Origin: Lysobacteraceae bacterium NML93-0399 | Lineage (GTDB): Bacteria; Pseudomonadota; Gammaproteobacteria; Xanthomonadales; Xanthomonadaceae | Reading direction: 5' to 3' | Length of the DNA stretch: 64,000 bases | Assembly: GCA_002307375.1 (NCBI GenBank) | Contig: NTJI01000001.1 | Location: 1 to 64,000 of the forward strand | In this document: positions 57,069 through 64,000 of the stretch, piece by piece | How positions within the stretch are numbered: the first letter of the stretch is position 1 | Layout: each line of letters starts with the position of its first letter | Program-made: the position numbers and the translations under genes | Notes under the pieces: generated by a model | Seen by the model: the letters and a program-made list of their open reading frames with translations, nothing else | Databases searched by the model: none | What the model was told of the DNA's origin: nothing

Positions 57069-58418
57069 TCATGCGCCGGAGCGCAGGTTGGCGATGCGGT
57101 CGCGCCACTGTCGCGCGTTCGCGGTGATGGCTTCGATGTCGAACCCGACCAGGGTGCGCGACTGCAGCTTGGGCTGGCCGGCGATCCAGACATCGCTGAC
57201 CTGGTGGCGGCCGGTCGCATAGACCAGCTGCGAGACCACATGGTGCAACGGCTGGGTCTCCACCGGCGACAGGTCCACGCAGACCAGATCGGCCTGCTTG
57301 CCCGGCTCGATCGAACCGATGCGTTCGCCGAAGCCGATCGCCTTCGCCCCGCCCAGCGTCGCGGCGCGCAGCGCGGTGAAGGCATCGAGCGCGGCAGCGT
57401 CGTTGGCGACTGCCTTGGCCAGAATGGCCGCGGTGCGGGTCTCGCCGAACATGTCCAGATCGTTGTTGCTGGCGACGCCATCGGTTCCGATGGCCAGGTT
57501 GACGCCCGCGCGCTCGAGCGCGCATGCCGGGCAGAAGCCGGACGCCAGTTTGAGGTTGGATTCGGGGCAGTGCACCACGCTGACGCCGCGCTCGGCGCAC
57601 AGATGGATCTCGCCCTCGGTGAGCTGGGTCATGTGCACGGCGATCAGCCGATCGTTGACCAGGCCGAGTCGGTCGAGCCGCGCGATCGGCCGCTGGCCGT
57701 ACTGATCGAGCGACTGCTGCACTTCCTGCGCGGTCTCGTGCAGATGCAGGTGCACCGGCAGGTCGAGCTGGTCGGCGAGCATGCGGATGCGTTCGAAGTT
57801 CGCATCGTTGACGGTGTATGGCGCGTGCGGCGCGAACGCCATTGCGATCAGCGGATCGTCGCGCCACTGGTCGTGGACCTCGCCGGCGCGCTCGAAGTAC
57901 TCGTCGTCCGTCGCGGCCCAGGCGGTCGGAAAATCGATGACCGGCAGGCCGACGCGTGCACGGAAGCCATGGCGCTTGTAGACGGCGGCCTGCACGTCGG
58001 GGAAGAAATAGTTCTCGTTGACGCAGGTCGTGCCGCCGCGAAGCATTTCGGCCAACGCCAGGGTGATGCCATCGGTGACGAATTCCGGTCCGATGACGGC
58101 CCCTTCGATCGGCCAGATGTGTTCCTGCAGCCAGACCTTGAGTGGCAGGTCGTCGGCGAAGCCGCGCAGCAGCGTCATCGGGTTGTGCGTGTGCGCATTG
58201 ACCAGCCCCGGCAGCACGGCCGAGTGCGGGCGCGACACGGTCTCGATCGGTGCGAAACGCTGGCGCGCCTCGGCGATCGGCAGCACCGCGACGATCTCGC
58301 CGCGATGGACCGCGACCGCATGGTCGTCGAGCACCACCGCATGCGGTTCGACCGGCACCACGTGTGCGGCCTCGATCAGCAGGTCGATGGTCTGGGGGGC
58401 GGTGTCGTGCATATTCAT
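57069..58418 (-). CDS. mtaD: 5-methylthioadenosine/S-adenosylhomocysteine deaminase (TRZ/ATZ family)
   Basis: A 449-residue amidohydrolase. Metal ligands are in [13 protein letters not shown] (HxH, about 70-82), [10 protein letters not shown] and IAVHMTQL, with the metal aspartate in [12 protein letters not shown]. It deaminates methylthioadenosine or S-adenosylhomocysteine; old annotations call it an N-ethylammeline chlorohydrolase. It lies upstream of ubiG, where the product S-adenosylhomocysteine of methylation is made. The start overlaps the upstream frame by 4 bp (ATGA). Confidence 0.9.
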   Translation of the reverse strand: MNMHDTAPQTIDLLIEAAHVVPVEPHAVVLDDHAVAVHRGEIVAVLPIAEARQRFAPIETVSRPHSAVLPGLVNAHTHNPMTLLRGFADDLPLKVWLQEHIWPIEGAVIGPEFVTDGITLALAEMLRGGTTCVNENYFFPDVQAAVYKRHGFRARVGLPVIDFPTAWAATDDEYFERAGEVHDQWRDDPLIAMAFAPHAPYTVNDANFERIRMLADQLDLPVHLHLHETAQEVQQSLDQYGQRPIARLDRLGLVNDRLIAVHMTQLTEGEIHLCAERGVSVVHCPESNLKLASGFCPACALERAGVNLAIGTDGVASNNDLDMFGETRTAAILAKAVANDAAALDAFTALRAATLGGAKAIGFGERIGSIEPGKQADLVCVDLSPVETQPLHHVVSQLVYATGRHQVSDVWIAGQPKLQSRTLVGFDIEAITANARQWRDRIANLRSGA

Positions 58419-59230
58419 GGATCCTCGGGGTCGTGGTGCCAGAAGAAGCCGTTCTCCAGCACGCCGGTGTCGTAGCGATGACCGTCGTAGCGCACCGTGC
58501 GCGTCTCGCGTCGTCGTGTCTGCGTATCGAGGTCGCTACCGGCAACGCTTTCCAGCCGCACGACGTCGGCCTGCACGCGCAGATCGGCCATGCCGTGGCG
58601 GGCGGTCGGCAGCACGGCGAGGGTGAACGCCGCCTCCTCGGTCACCAGCAACTGGTCGCGTGCCCAACTGCAGGGCTCGCCAGCCACACGTGCCCAGAAG
58701 TCCAGATGCGTCTCGACCACCGGGCGCAGCGCGTCGCCGTCACGCAGGTAGAGCGTCAGCGCATCGTTGTAGCGGCGATCCGGACAGCTCGGCCCGCGCG
58801 CCGTGTTGCGGACGACGACACCGAAAGCACGGTCGCCCGGGACGAGGTCGTAGCGCGCGGTATCAAGCAGCAGACCGCCCTCCCCCAACGCGAAACCCGC
58901 GTCCTCGTCGAGCTCGGACACCTTCGAAGACAGCACCTGTGCATCGTCGGCGTCGAGCACCGCGACCACCAGCCGCAATGCCCGCTCGCCGGGTTTCCCC
59001 GAATCGGGCAGTGCATATGCGACTGCTGCGAGCTCGAGCGCGGTGTCGTAGGGCCAGACCCGGCAGGCCTGTGCGACCAGCGGCGCATCGTCGCCGGCCG
59101 GCACGAGGCCCGCGTGCGTCAGCGCGTACAGGGTCTGCGCAGCGCATGGGTCGCGAGGCGGCGCCGCGTGCGCAGACAGTGCAGCGAACGACGCACACAA
59201 CAGCGCGATTGCCGCGACCCGCCTGCGCAG
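58415..59230 (-). CDS. Secreted protein of unknown function upstream of mtaD
   Basis: About 271 residues, with a signal-like hydrophobic N-terminus ([17 protein letters not shown] then SAHA). Cysteines in ...[26 protein letters not shown] and GEPCSWARD suggest disulfides. No known domain is recognised; [18 protein letters not shown] and FWHHDPEDP end the protein. The start is uncertain: no ATG precedes the signal in the right place. CTG at 59230 is listed; TTG at 59200 is an alternative. The frame stays open upstream through a repeat array, which is not considered coding. The stop overlaps mtaD (ATGA). Confidence 0.6.
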   Translation of the reverse strand: MRRRVAAIALLCASFAALSAHAAPPRDPCAAQTLYALTHAGLVPAGDDAPLVAQACRVWPYDTALELAAVAYALPDSGKPGERALRLVVAVLDADDAQVLSSKVSELDEDAGFALGEGGLLLDTARYDLVPGDRAFGVVVRNTARGPSCPDRRYNDALTLYLRDGDALRPVVETHLDFWARVAGEPCSWARDQLLVTEEAAFTLAVLPTARHGMADLRVQADVVRLESVAGSDLDTQTRRRETRTVRYDGHRYDTGVLENGFFWHHDPEDP

Positions 59231-59268
59231 GCACGAACGAGCGGCGCCTGCGCAAGGGGTTCTAATCT

Positions 59269-59485
59269 GCGAGGCGAATCGCTTCGCGATTTCGCTGCGG
59301 CCATGCGAAGGCGCTGGTTCCCCGCCTGACCAGACATGCGTCTGTTGAGAGCCGCGGGGATGATTGATCCGCGACGCGAATCGCTTCGCGATCTCGCTGC
59401 GGCCAAACGAAGGCGCTGGATCCCCGCCTGCGCGGGGATGATTGATCCGCGACGCGAATCGCTTCGCGATTTCGCTGCGAATCAA
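59269..59485. repeat. Tandem copies of a 78-bp repeat with GCGAATCGCTTCGCGAT core
   Basis: Three units begin at about 59269, 59371 and 59449. The last two are exactly 78 bp apart; the first is separated by 102 bp. Each starts GCGACGCGAATCGCTTCGCG (first copy GCGAGGCG...), and a CCCCGCCTGCGCGGGG palindrome lies within the unit. The array separates the efp stop from the unknown secreted protein gene. Confidence 0.8.
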
Positions 59486-60052
59486 TCACTTCACCCGGCT
59501 GACGTACTCGCCCGAACGCGTGTCGACCTTGATCACCTCTTCCTGGGCGACGAACAGCGGCACGCGGACCACGGCGCCGGTCTCCAGCGTCGCCGGCTTG
59601 CCGCCGGTGCCGGCCGTATCGCCCTTGACGCCCGGATCGGTCTCGGTGATCTGCAGTTCGACGAAGTTCGGCGGCTGCACGGCGATCGGGGTGCCGTTCC
59701 AAAGCGTGACCACGCACTGCTCTTCACCCTTGAGCCACTTCTCCGCGCCGCCCATGCCGGCCTTGTCGGCCTGCACCTGCTCGAAGGACTCGGGGTTCAT
59801 GAAGTGCCAGTACTCGCCATCGCTGTAGAGGTACTGCATGTCGGTGTCGACCACATCGGCCACTTCCACCGAGTCGGTCGCCTTCATCGTCAGTTCGACC
59901 ACGCGGCCGGACTTGATGTTGCGGTACTTCATGCGCGTGAACGCCTGGCCCTTGCCCGGCTTGACGTACTCGGTGTCGGTGATGACGCACGGCTCGTTGT
60001 TGACCAGGATCTTCTGGCCGTTCTTGACGTCGTTCATGCCATAACTGGCCAT
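59486..60052 (-). CDS. efp: Elongation factor P
   Basis: A 188-residue EF-P with the three-domain fold. The modifiable lysine lies in the loop [17 protein letters not shown] (residues 29-45), and SGEYVSRVK ends domain III. EF-P relieves stalling at polyproline; many proteins here are Pro-rich. The modifying enzyme EpmB is encoded divergently 94 bp away. The start at 60052 ([12 protein letters not shown]) is accepted; an in-frame ATG at 60037 is also possible. Confidence 0.95.
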   Translation of the reverse strand: MASYGMNDVKNGQKILVNNEPCVITDTEYVKPGKGQAFTRMKYRNIKSGRVVELTMKATDSVEVADVVDTDMQYLYSDGEYWHFMNPESFEQVQADKAGMGGAEKWLKGEEQCVVTLWNGTPIAVQPPNFVELQITETDPGVKGDTAGTGGKPATLETGAVVRVPLFVAQEEVIKVDTRSGEYVSRVK

Positions 60053-60146
60053 GGTCTGCTCCTGCTGGCCGGCGCCGCCGGCGGCTACACTACGGGGTTT
60101 CCCGGCCGCGGCATGCGCGGCCGGCTCTGTTGGATTGCAATCGCAC

Positions 60147-61190
60147 ATGATACCCGCAGCCTCCACCCCGATGCAGCCGCGCCGCTGGCAGCAGGCCTGG
60201 CGCGACGCGGTGCGCGACCCCCGCGAACTGCTCGCCCTGCTCGGCCTGCAGGACGCCGCCCTGGCCGTCTCCGAGCAGGCCGCCGCCCAGTTCCCGCTCC
60301 GTGTGCCCCGCAGCTTCATTGCACGCATGCGCAAGGGCGATCCGCACGACCCGCTGCTGCGCCAGGTCCTGCCGCTCGACGCGGAGATGCGGCCCGTTGC
60401 CGGTTTCGCGCTCGACGCCGTCGGCGACGGCGCGGCCAAGGCCGGCCCCGGCGTCATCCACAAGTACGCCGGCCGCGCGCTGCTGGTGGCCACCGGCAGC
60501 TGCGCGGTGAACTGCCGCTACTGCTTCCGCCGGCACTTTCCGTATGCCCAGGAAACCGCCGCGGCCGGCGGCTGGCGCGCTGCGATCGCCGCCATCGCGG
60601 CCGATCCCTCCATCGAGGAAGTGCTGCTGTCGGGCGGCGACCCGCTGTCATTGGCGACCTCCAAGCTGGCCGAACTCACCGACGCACTGCGGCACATTCC
60701 CCATGTCCGCCGCCTGCGGATCCACACCCGCCTGCCCATCGTGCTGCCCGAGCGCGTCGATGCCGAGCTGTGCGCGTGGCTGGACGCCCTGCCCTGGTCG
60801 GTCGCGGTCGTCGTCCACGCAAACCATGCCAACGAGTTCGACGCGGACGTCGACGCCGCGATGGCGGCGCTGCGCCAGACCGGCGCGATGGTGCTCAACC
60901 AGGCGGTGCTGCTCAAGGGCGTCAACGACGATGTCGACACCCTTGCCGCACTCGCCGAGCGCGGCTTCGCCGCCGGTGTGCTGCCCTATTACCTGCATCA
61001 GCTCGACCGCGTCGCCGGTGCGGCGCATTTCGAGGTCGACGATGCGACCGCGCTAGCGCTGCACGCCGCACTCGTCGCGCGCCAGTCGGGCTATCTGGTG
61101 CCGCGACTGGTCCGCGAGGTGGCAGGCGACACGTCCAAACGGGCGCTCGTCGATACCGGTCATGGACGGCACGCACCCTCCGTGGCATAA
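60147..61190 (+). CDS. epmB: EF-P-(R)-beta-lysine-forming L-lysine 2,3-aminomutase EpmB
   Basis: A 347-residue radical-SAM enzyme. The iron-sulfur cluster motif CxxxCxxC lies in [15 protein letters not shown] (about 115-129). [10 protein letters not shown] and HANHANEFD are conserved. EpmB isomerises lysine to beta-lysine for attachment to EF-P by EpmA, whose gene is not in the window. The ATG at 60147 ([14 protein letters not shown]) is preferred over the further upstream open frame. It is divergent from efp and 23 bp upstream of fimX. Confidence 0.93.
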   Translation: MIPAASTPMQPRRWQQAWRDAVRDPRELLALLGLQDAALAVSEQAAAQFPLRVPRSFIARMRKGDPHDPLLRQVLPLDAEMRPVAGFALDAVGDGAAKAGPGVIHKYAGRALLVATGSCAVNCRYCFRRHFPYAQETAAAGGWRAAIAAIAADPSIEEVLLSGGDPLSLATSKLAELTDALRHIPHVRRLRIHTRLPIVLPERVDAELCAWLDALPWSVAVVVHANHANEFDADVDAAMAALRQTGAMVLNQAVLLKGVNDDVDTLAALAERGFAAGVLPYYLHQLDRVAGAAHFEVDDATALALHAALVARQSGYLVPRLVREVAGDTSKRALVDTGHGRHAPSVA

Positions 61191-61213
61191 CGCCGTCTGT
61201 CATGGAGACCCGA

Positions 61214-63295
61214 ATGTCGACCCGAACCGACACCGCGCTGCGCCTGCTGATCGTCGACGACCGCGTCGAGGACGCCGAAGCCATCGCAAGCGCGCTGCGC
61301 AATGCCGGCATCGCCGTGCGCCCGCTACGGCCGGAGTCCGACGAGGACCTGGGCCGCATCATCGGCAGCCAGTCGCCCGATGTGGTGATCGCCGCGCGCA
61401 CTTCCGCCACGCTGCCCTTCGCCCAGGTGATGCAACGCATCGCCGACAGCGGCCGGGATCTTCCGGTCATCGCGCTGGTCGACACCCTGGTCGAAGCCGA
61501 TTACGTCGATGCGATCCAGTCGGGTGCGCGTGCGGTGGCGTTGCGCCATGCGCCGCAACAGCTGCTCGCCTGCGTACGTGATGCCTGGGCCGACCGCGAC
61601 GCCCGCCGCGGCCTGCGGCGGCTCGAAGCCCGCGTGCGCGAGACCGAGCGCCGCTGCGATGCGCTGATCGATTCCTCGCGCGACCCCATCGCCTACATCC
61701 ACGAAGGCATGCACATCCGCGCCAACGCGGCGTATCTGGAGATGTTCGGCTACGAGAGCTTCGAGGACGTCGAAGGCGTGTCGCTGCTGGACATGGTCGC
61801 GCCGCAGCACGTGGAATCGTTCAAGTCCCTGCTCAAGGCATTGAGCAAGGGCGAGCCGCCCCCGCCGCGTCACGAGATCGAGGCGCGCGACATCGACGGC
61901 AACGCGTTCCCCGCGGCCATGGAGTTCACCACCGCCCAGTACGAGGGCGAGCCCTGTCTGCAGGTGGTGTTCCGACGCCGCGAGGCGCTCGATGCCGATC
62001 TCGCGCTCGAGCTGGAAGAACTGCGGCATCGCGACCAGGTCACCGGCCTGCTGAACCGCCCAAGATTCCTGCGCGCGCTCGAAGACGCCGTCGACGATGC
62101 CGCGCAGTCGGATGGCCAATACGGCTTCCTGATGCTCGAACCCGATCATCACCAGCAGCTGCTGGCCGACATCGGCCTCGACCATGCCGATGATCTTCTG
62201 GCGGCGAACGCCGGGCGCCTGCAGTCGCTGGTCGGCGCCGAGGCGACGGTGGCCCGTTACGGCGGCCATACGCTGGCCGTCCTGCTCCCCGGCCACGACT
62301 ACCACGCCACTGTTGCAGTGGCCGACCGCATCCGCGCCGGCTTCGCGGACCATGTGTTCGAGATCGGCGAGCGTTCGAGCGTGATCACCGTCAGCATCGG
62401 CGGCGTGCAGGTGGGCGAGAAGATCGCGAACGTCGGCCAGGTGCTGGCGCGCGGCACGGCGGCGCTGGAATCGGCGCTTGGCACCGGCGGCAACCGCTGC
62501 GAGGTCTTCGACCCGAGCGCAGTGGACCGGGTCGAGGAAGAACGCATCCAGGCCTGGGTCGCACGGCTGCGCGGCGCGCTCGACAACGACGGCTTCGTGC
62601 TGCACTACCAGCCGGTCATCAACCTGCAGGGCGACAACGCGGCGGTCTACGAAATTCTGCTGCGCCTGGATGGCGGCGACGGCGAGCTCATCGCACCGGG
62701 CACGTTCCTGCAGATCGCCGAAGACAACGACATGCTCGGCGAGATCGACCGTTACGTCGCCACCCGCGCGATCGCGTCGATCGGCGAGCGCCTGCGGCTG
62801 GGCCAGCCGACCACGCTGCTGGTCAAGGTCAGCCAGGCATCGCTGGACGGTGATGGATTCGCCGATTTCATCGGCGAACAACTGGCTTCGCACCAGGTGC
62901 CCGGCGAGTACCTGGTCCTGCAACTGCCCGAAGCGAAGGTGTTCACGCACCTCAAGGCGACGCAGGCGTTCGCGGCGCGCCTCGGCCGATTCGACGGTCG
63001 CTTCGCGCTCGAACAGTTCGGCGTGGGTCTGGACTCGTTCCAGCTGCTCGGTCACCTGCAGCCGCACCTGCTCAAGCTCGATCGCAGCTTCACCGACGAC
63101 CTGCCCAACAACCCGGAGAACCAGGCGCGCGTGGGCGAGATCGCGCGGCGCGCCCGTCAGGAGGGAATCCGCACGATCGCCGAGTTCGTGCAGGATGCGG
63201 CCAGCATGTCGATCCTCTTCGGTGCCGACATCGATTACGTGCAGGGAAACTTCCTCGCCGCGGCCGGCCCCGGCATGCACTACGACTTCGAGTAA
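61214..63295 (+). CDS. fimX: FimX-type c-di-GMP effector (degenerate REC, PAS, GGDEF, EAL)
   Basis: A 693-residue protein with four domains: a REC-like N-terminus (LIVDDRVEDAEAIAS; the phospho-acceptor aspartate is lost, SPDVVIAARTSA), a PAS domain (about 140-255), a GGDEF domain reading ARYGGHTLAVLLPG in place of GGDEF, and an EAL domain reading VYEILLRLDG for EAL and ALEQFGVGLDS for the DDFG site. Both enzymatic domains should be inactive, as in Pseudomonas and Xanthomonas FimX, which bind c-di-GMP through EAL and promote pilus assembly. The ATG at 61214 has GGAG at 61205-61208. Confidence 0.92.
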   Translation: MSTRTDTALRLLIVDDRVEDAEAIASALRNAGIAVRPLRPESDEDLGRIIGSQSPDVVIAARTSATLPFAQVMQRIADSGRDLPVIALVDTLVEADYVDAIQSGARAVALRHAPQQLLACVRDAWADRDARRGLRRLEARVRETERRCDALIDSSRDPIAYIHEGMHIRANAAYLEMFGYESFEDVEGVSLLDMVAPQHVESFKSLLKALSKGEPPPPRHEIEARDIDGNAFPAAMEFTTAQYEGEPCLQVVFRRREALDADLALELEELRHRDQVTGLLNRPRFLRALEDAVDDAAQSDGQYGFLMLEPDHHQQLLADIGLDHADDLLAANAGRLQSLVGAEATVARYGGHTLAVLLPGHDYHATVAVADRIRAGFADHVFEIGERSSVITVSIGGVQVGEKIANVGQVLARGTAALESALGTGGNRCEVFDPSAVDRVEEERIQAWVARLRGALDNDGFVLHYQPVINLQGDNAAVYEILLRLDGGDGELIAPGTFLQIAEDNDMLGEIDRYVATRAIASIGERLRLGQPTTLLVKVSQASLDGDGFADFIGEQLASHQVPGEYLVLQLPEAKVFTHLKATQAFAARLGRFDGRFALEQFGVGLDSFQLLGHLQPHLLKLDRSFTDDLPNNPENQARVGEIARRARQEGIRTIAEFVQDAASMSILFGADIDYVQGNFLAAAGPGMHYDFE

Positions 63296-63319
63296 CGCCG
63301 CCTCGCAGCGGCGCGCGGG

Positions 63320-63787
63320 TCACTCCAGCGCCGGCGTCCACGACAGGCTGGTGATCCGCCATTCGCCACCACGCAGGCGCCAGCCGCTTTCGATGCGCCA
63401 CGCGCGGGCGGCATCGGGAAGCAACGCATTGCCGTCGCGTCCCGACAGCGCCGCCAGCGTGCGCACAGTGGCCCGGTTCTCGCCCTGCAGTGTGACCTGG
63501 AGGGGGCCGCTCACCACCTTGATGCGCTGATGGCGGAGCATGAGCGCCGCGGCCAATCTGCGTGCGTCGCGCCGGTCCATGCCTTGCGGACCGATGAAAT
63601 CGTCGTCGAGCACATCGGCCACCGCGCCCGCGTCACGCGACTCGATCGCCGCTTCGAGCGCCGCGACGCGCGCGCGGATCGCATCTTCCGGCGCGCTCCG
63701 GCCGCAGCCGGACAGCAGCGCCGCAAGCAGCATCGCCGCGACGATGCATGGCCAGCGCGCCGGCATGACGCAATTGCGATTTCGCAT
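63320..63787 (-). CDS. Small lipoprotein with NTF2-like domain
   Basis: A 155-residue lipoprotein: signal with lipobox LLSGC (lipid cysteine about residue 28), then about 115 residues (DAIRARVAALEAAIESRDAG, DVLDDDFIGPQGMDRRD, WRIESGWRLRGGEWRITSLSW) resembling the NTF2-like cone fold (SnoaL/nuclear transport factor 2). Its function is unknown. It is convergent with fimX, 24 bp apart. The ATG at 63787 starts MRNRNCVMPARWP; a later ATG (MPARWPCIVAAM) is also possible. Confidence 0.75.
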   Translation of the reverse strand: MRNRNCVMPARWPCIVAAMLLAALLSGCGRSAPEDAIRARVAALEAAIESRDAGAVADVLDDDFIGPQGMDRRDARRLAAALMLRHQRIKVVSGPLQVTLQGENRATVRTLAALSGRDGNALLPDAARAWRIESGWRLRGGEWRITSLSWTPALE

Positions 63788-63939
63788 GTGTCTTCCCTGC
63801 TCCCGAACTTCGAACGTGCATGCATGCGCGCCGCACCGCGATGCGCCTTGCCTCCCCCAAAAGCCTATGCTCCAATCGAACGAATTGCACAGGTACGCTC
63901 ACCAGTTCGAGTGACGGCCTTCAATCAGGGAGGGGTTGC

Positions 63940-64000
63940 ATGACCGATCAACGTCCGTGGCTGGCGAACTATCCCGCGGGCGTTCCCGCACAGATCGATC
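63940..64000 (+). CDS. fadD: Long-chain acyl-CoA ligase, first 20 codons (FadD/RpfB type, cut by window end)
   Basis: An ATG at 63940 after an AGGGAGGGG site opens a frame reading MTDQRPWLANYPAGVPAQID, which matches the conserved start of proteobacterial long-chain fatty acid-CoA ligases (RPWLxxYPAGVPAxI). In Xanthomonas the corresponding gene, rpfB, lies in the cluster for the DSF quorum signal. The remainder lies outside the window. Confidence 0.75.
   Translation, partial: MTDQRPWLANYPAGVPAQID

Noticed and set aside
59231-59485. N-terminal extension of the secreted protein through the repeat array
   Set aside because: The peptide repeats only reflect the 78-bp DNA repeat, and the signal peptide would become internal.

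Overview
The window is high-GC, densely packed chromosomal DNA from a gammaproteobacterium of the Xanthomonadaceae (Lysobacteraceae), most like Lysobacter, Luteimonas or Xanthomonas relatives. The basis is gene content and order: a MotC/MotD-ParC-ParP-CheA chemotaxis locus, acnB next to acnA, the ndk-rlmN-pilF-rodZ-bamB-der block, FimX beside efp/epmB, GTAG-type REP hairpins and GTGATTS heptad repeats. The genus cannot be fixed from sequence reading alone. No rRNA, tRNA, CRISPR array, prophage or insertion sequence was recognised.

Layout. 1-22.8 kb, nearly all on +: a motility and chemotaxis locus. It starts inside a cheA running off the left edge, then motC, motD, a ParA-type ATPase (ParC), a CheW-domain protein (ParP), a STAS protein, CheY, a second and complete CheA, a chemoreceptor, a YcgR-type PilZ flagellar brake, CheW, a small secreted OB-fold-like protein, three more chemoreceptors, and cheR-cheD-cheB with overlapping ends. 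Seven near-consensus sigma-28 (FliA) promoters (TMAA-type -35, N11, GCCGAT-type -10) precede the transcription units here, so most of it should be a late flagellar regulon. 23-29.4 kb: acnB (-) and acnA (+), with a VapBC-type toxin-antitoxin pair between them. 29.8-41 kb, minus strand: a DUF2272 protein, moeB-rhodanese, moeA, mobA, der, bamB, a YfgM-like protein, rodZ, pilF/pilW, rlmN and ndk. 41-45.5 kb (+): a PsrA-like TetR regulator with its operator, and a beta-oxidation pair. 45.6-53.5 kb: an OmpA lipoprotein, photolyase, SufE, an MFS exporter, a zinc-less DksA with a histone-H1-like tail, yidD, dihydroorotase and an M23 peptidase. 53.8-59.2 kb (-): folE2, a squalene/phytoene-synthase-like protein, gph, ubiG, mtaD and an unknown secreted protein, mostly with 4-base overlaps. 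59.5-64 kb: efp divergent from epmB, fimX, a small lipoprotein, and the first 20 codons of an acyl-CoA ligase of the FadD/RpfB type.

How it fits together: receptors signal through CheW/CheA to CheY; CheR/CheB/CheD adapt the receptors, with CheR/CheB docking on C-terminal xWxxF tails; ParC/ParP place the array at the pole; MotC/MotD and the PilZ brake act on the motor. PilF/PilW and FimX add type IV pilus motility.

Most unusual points: the fourth chemoreceptor stops at a TGA, yet an in-frame extension of 46 codons ends in the DWSEF docking pentapeptide; the FliA promoter of motC lies so close to the start codon that the message should be nearly leaderless; DksA has lost all four zinc cysteines; a degenerate copy of the acnA 3' end lies just downstream of acnA; and a terminator without a gene sits in the ndk/psrA divergent region.
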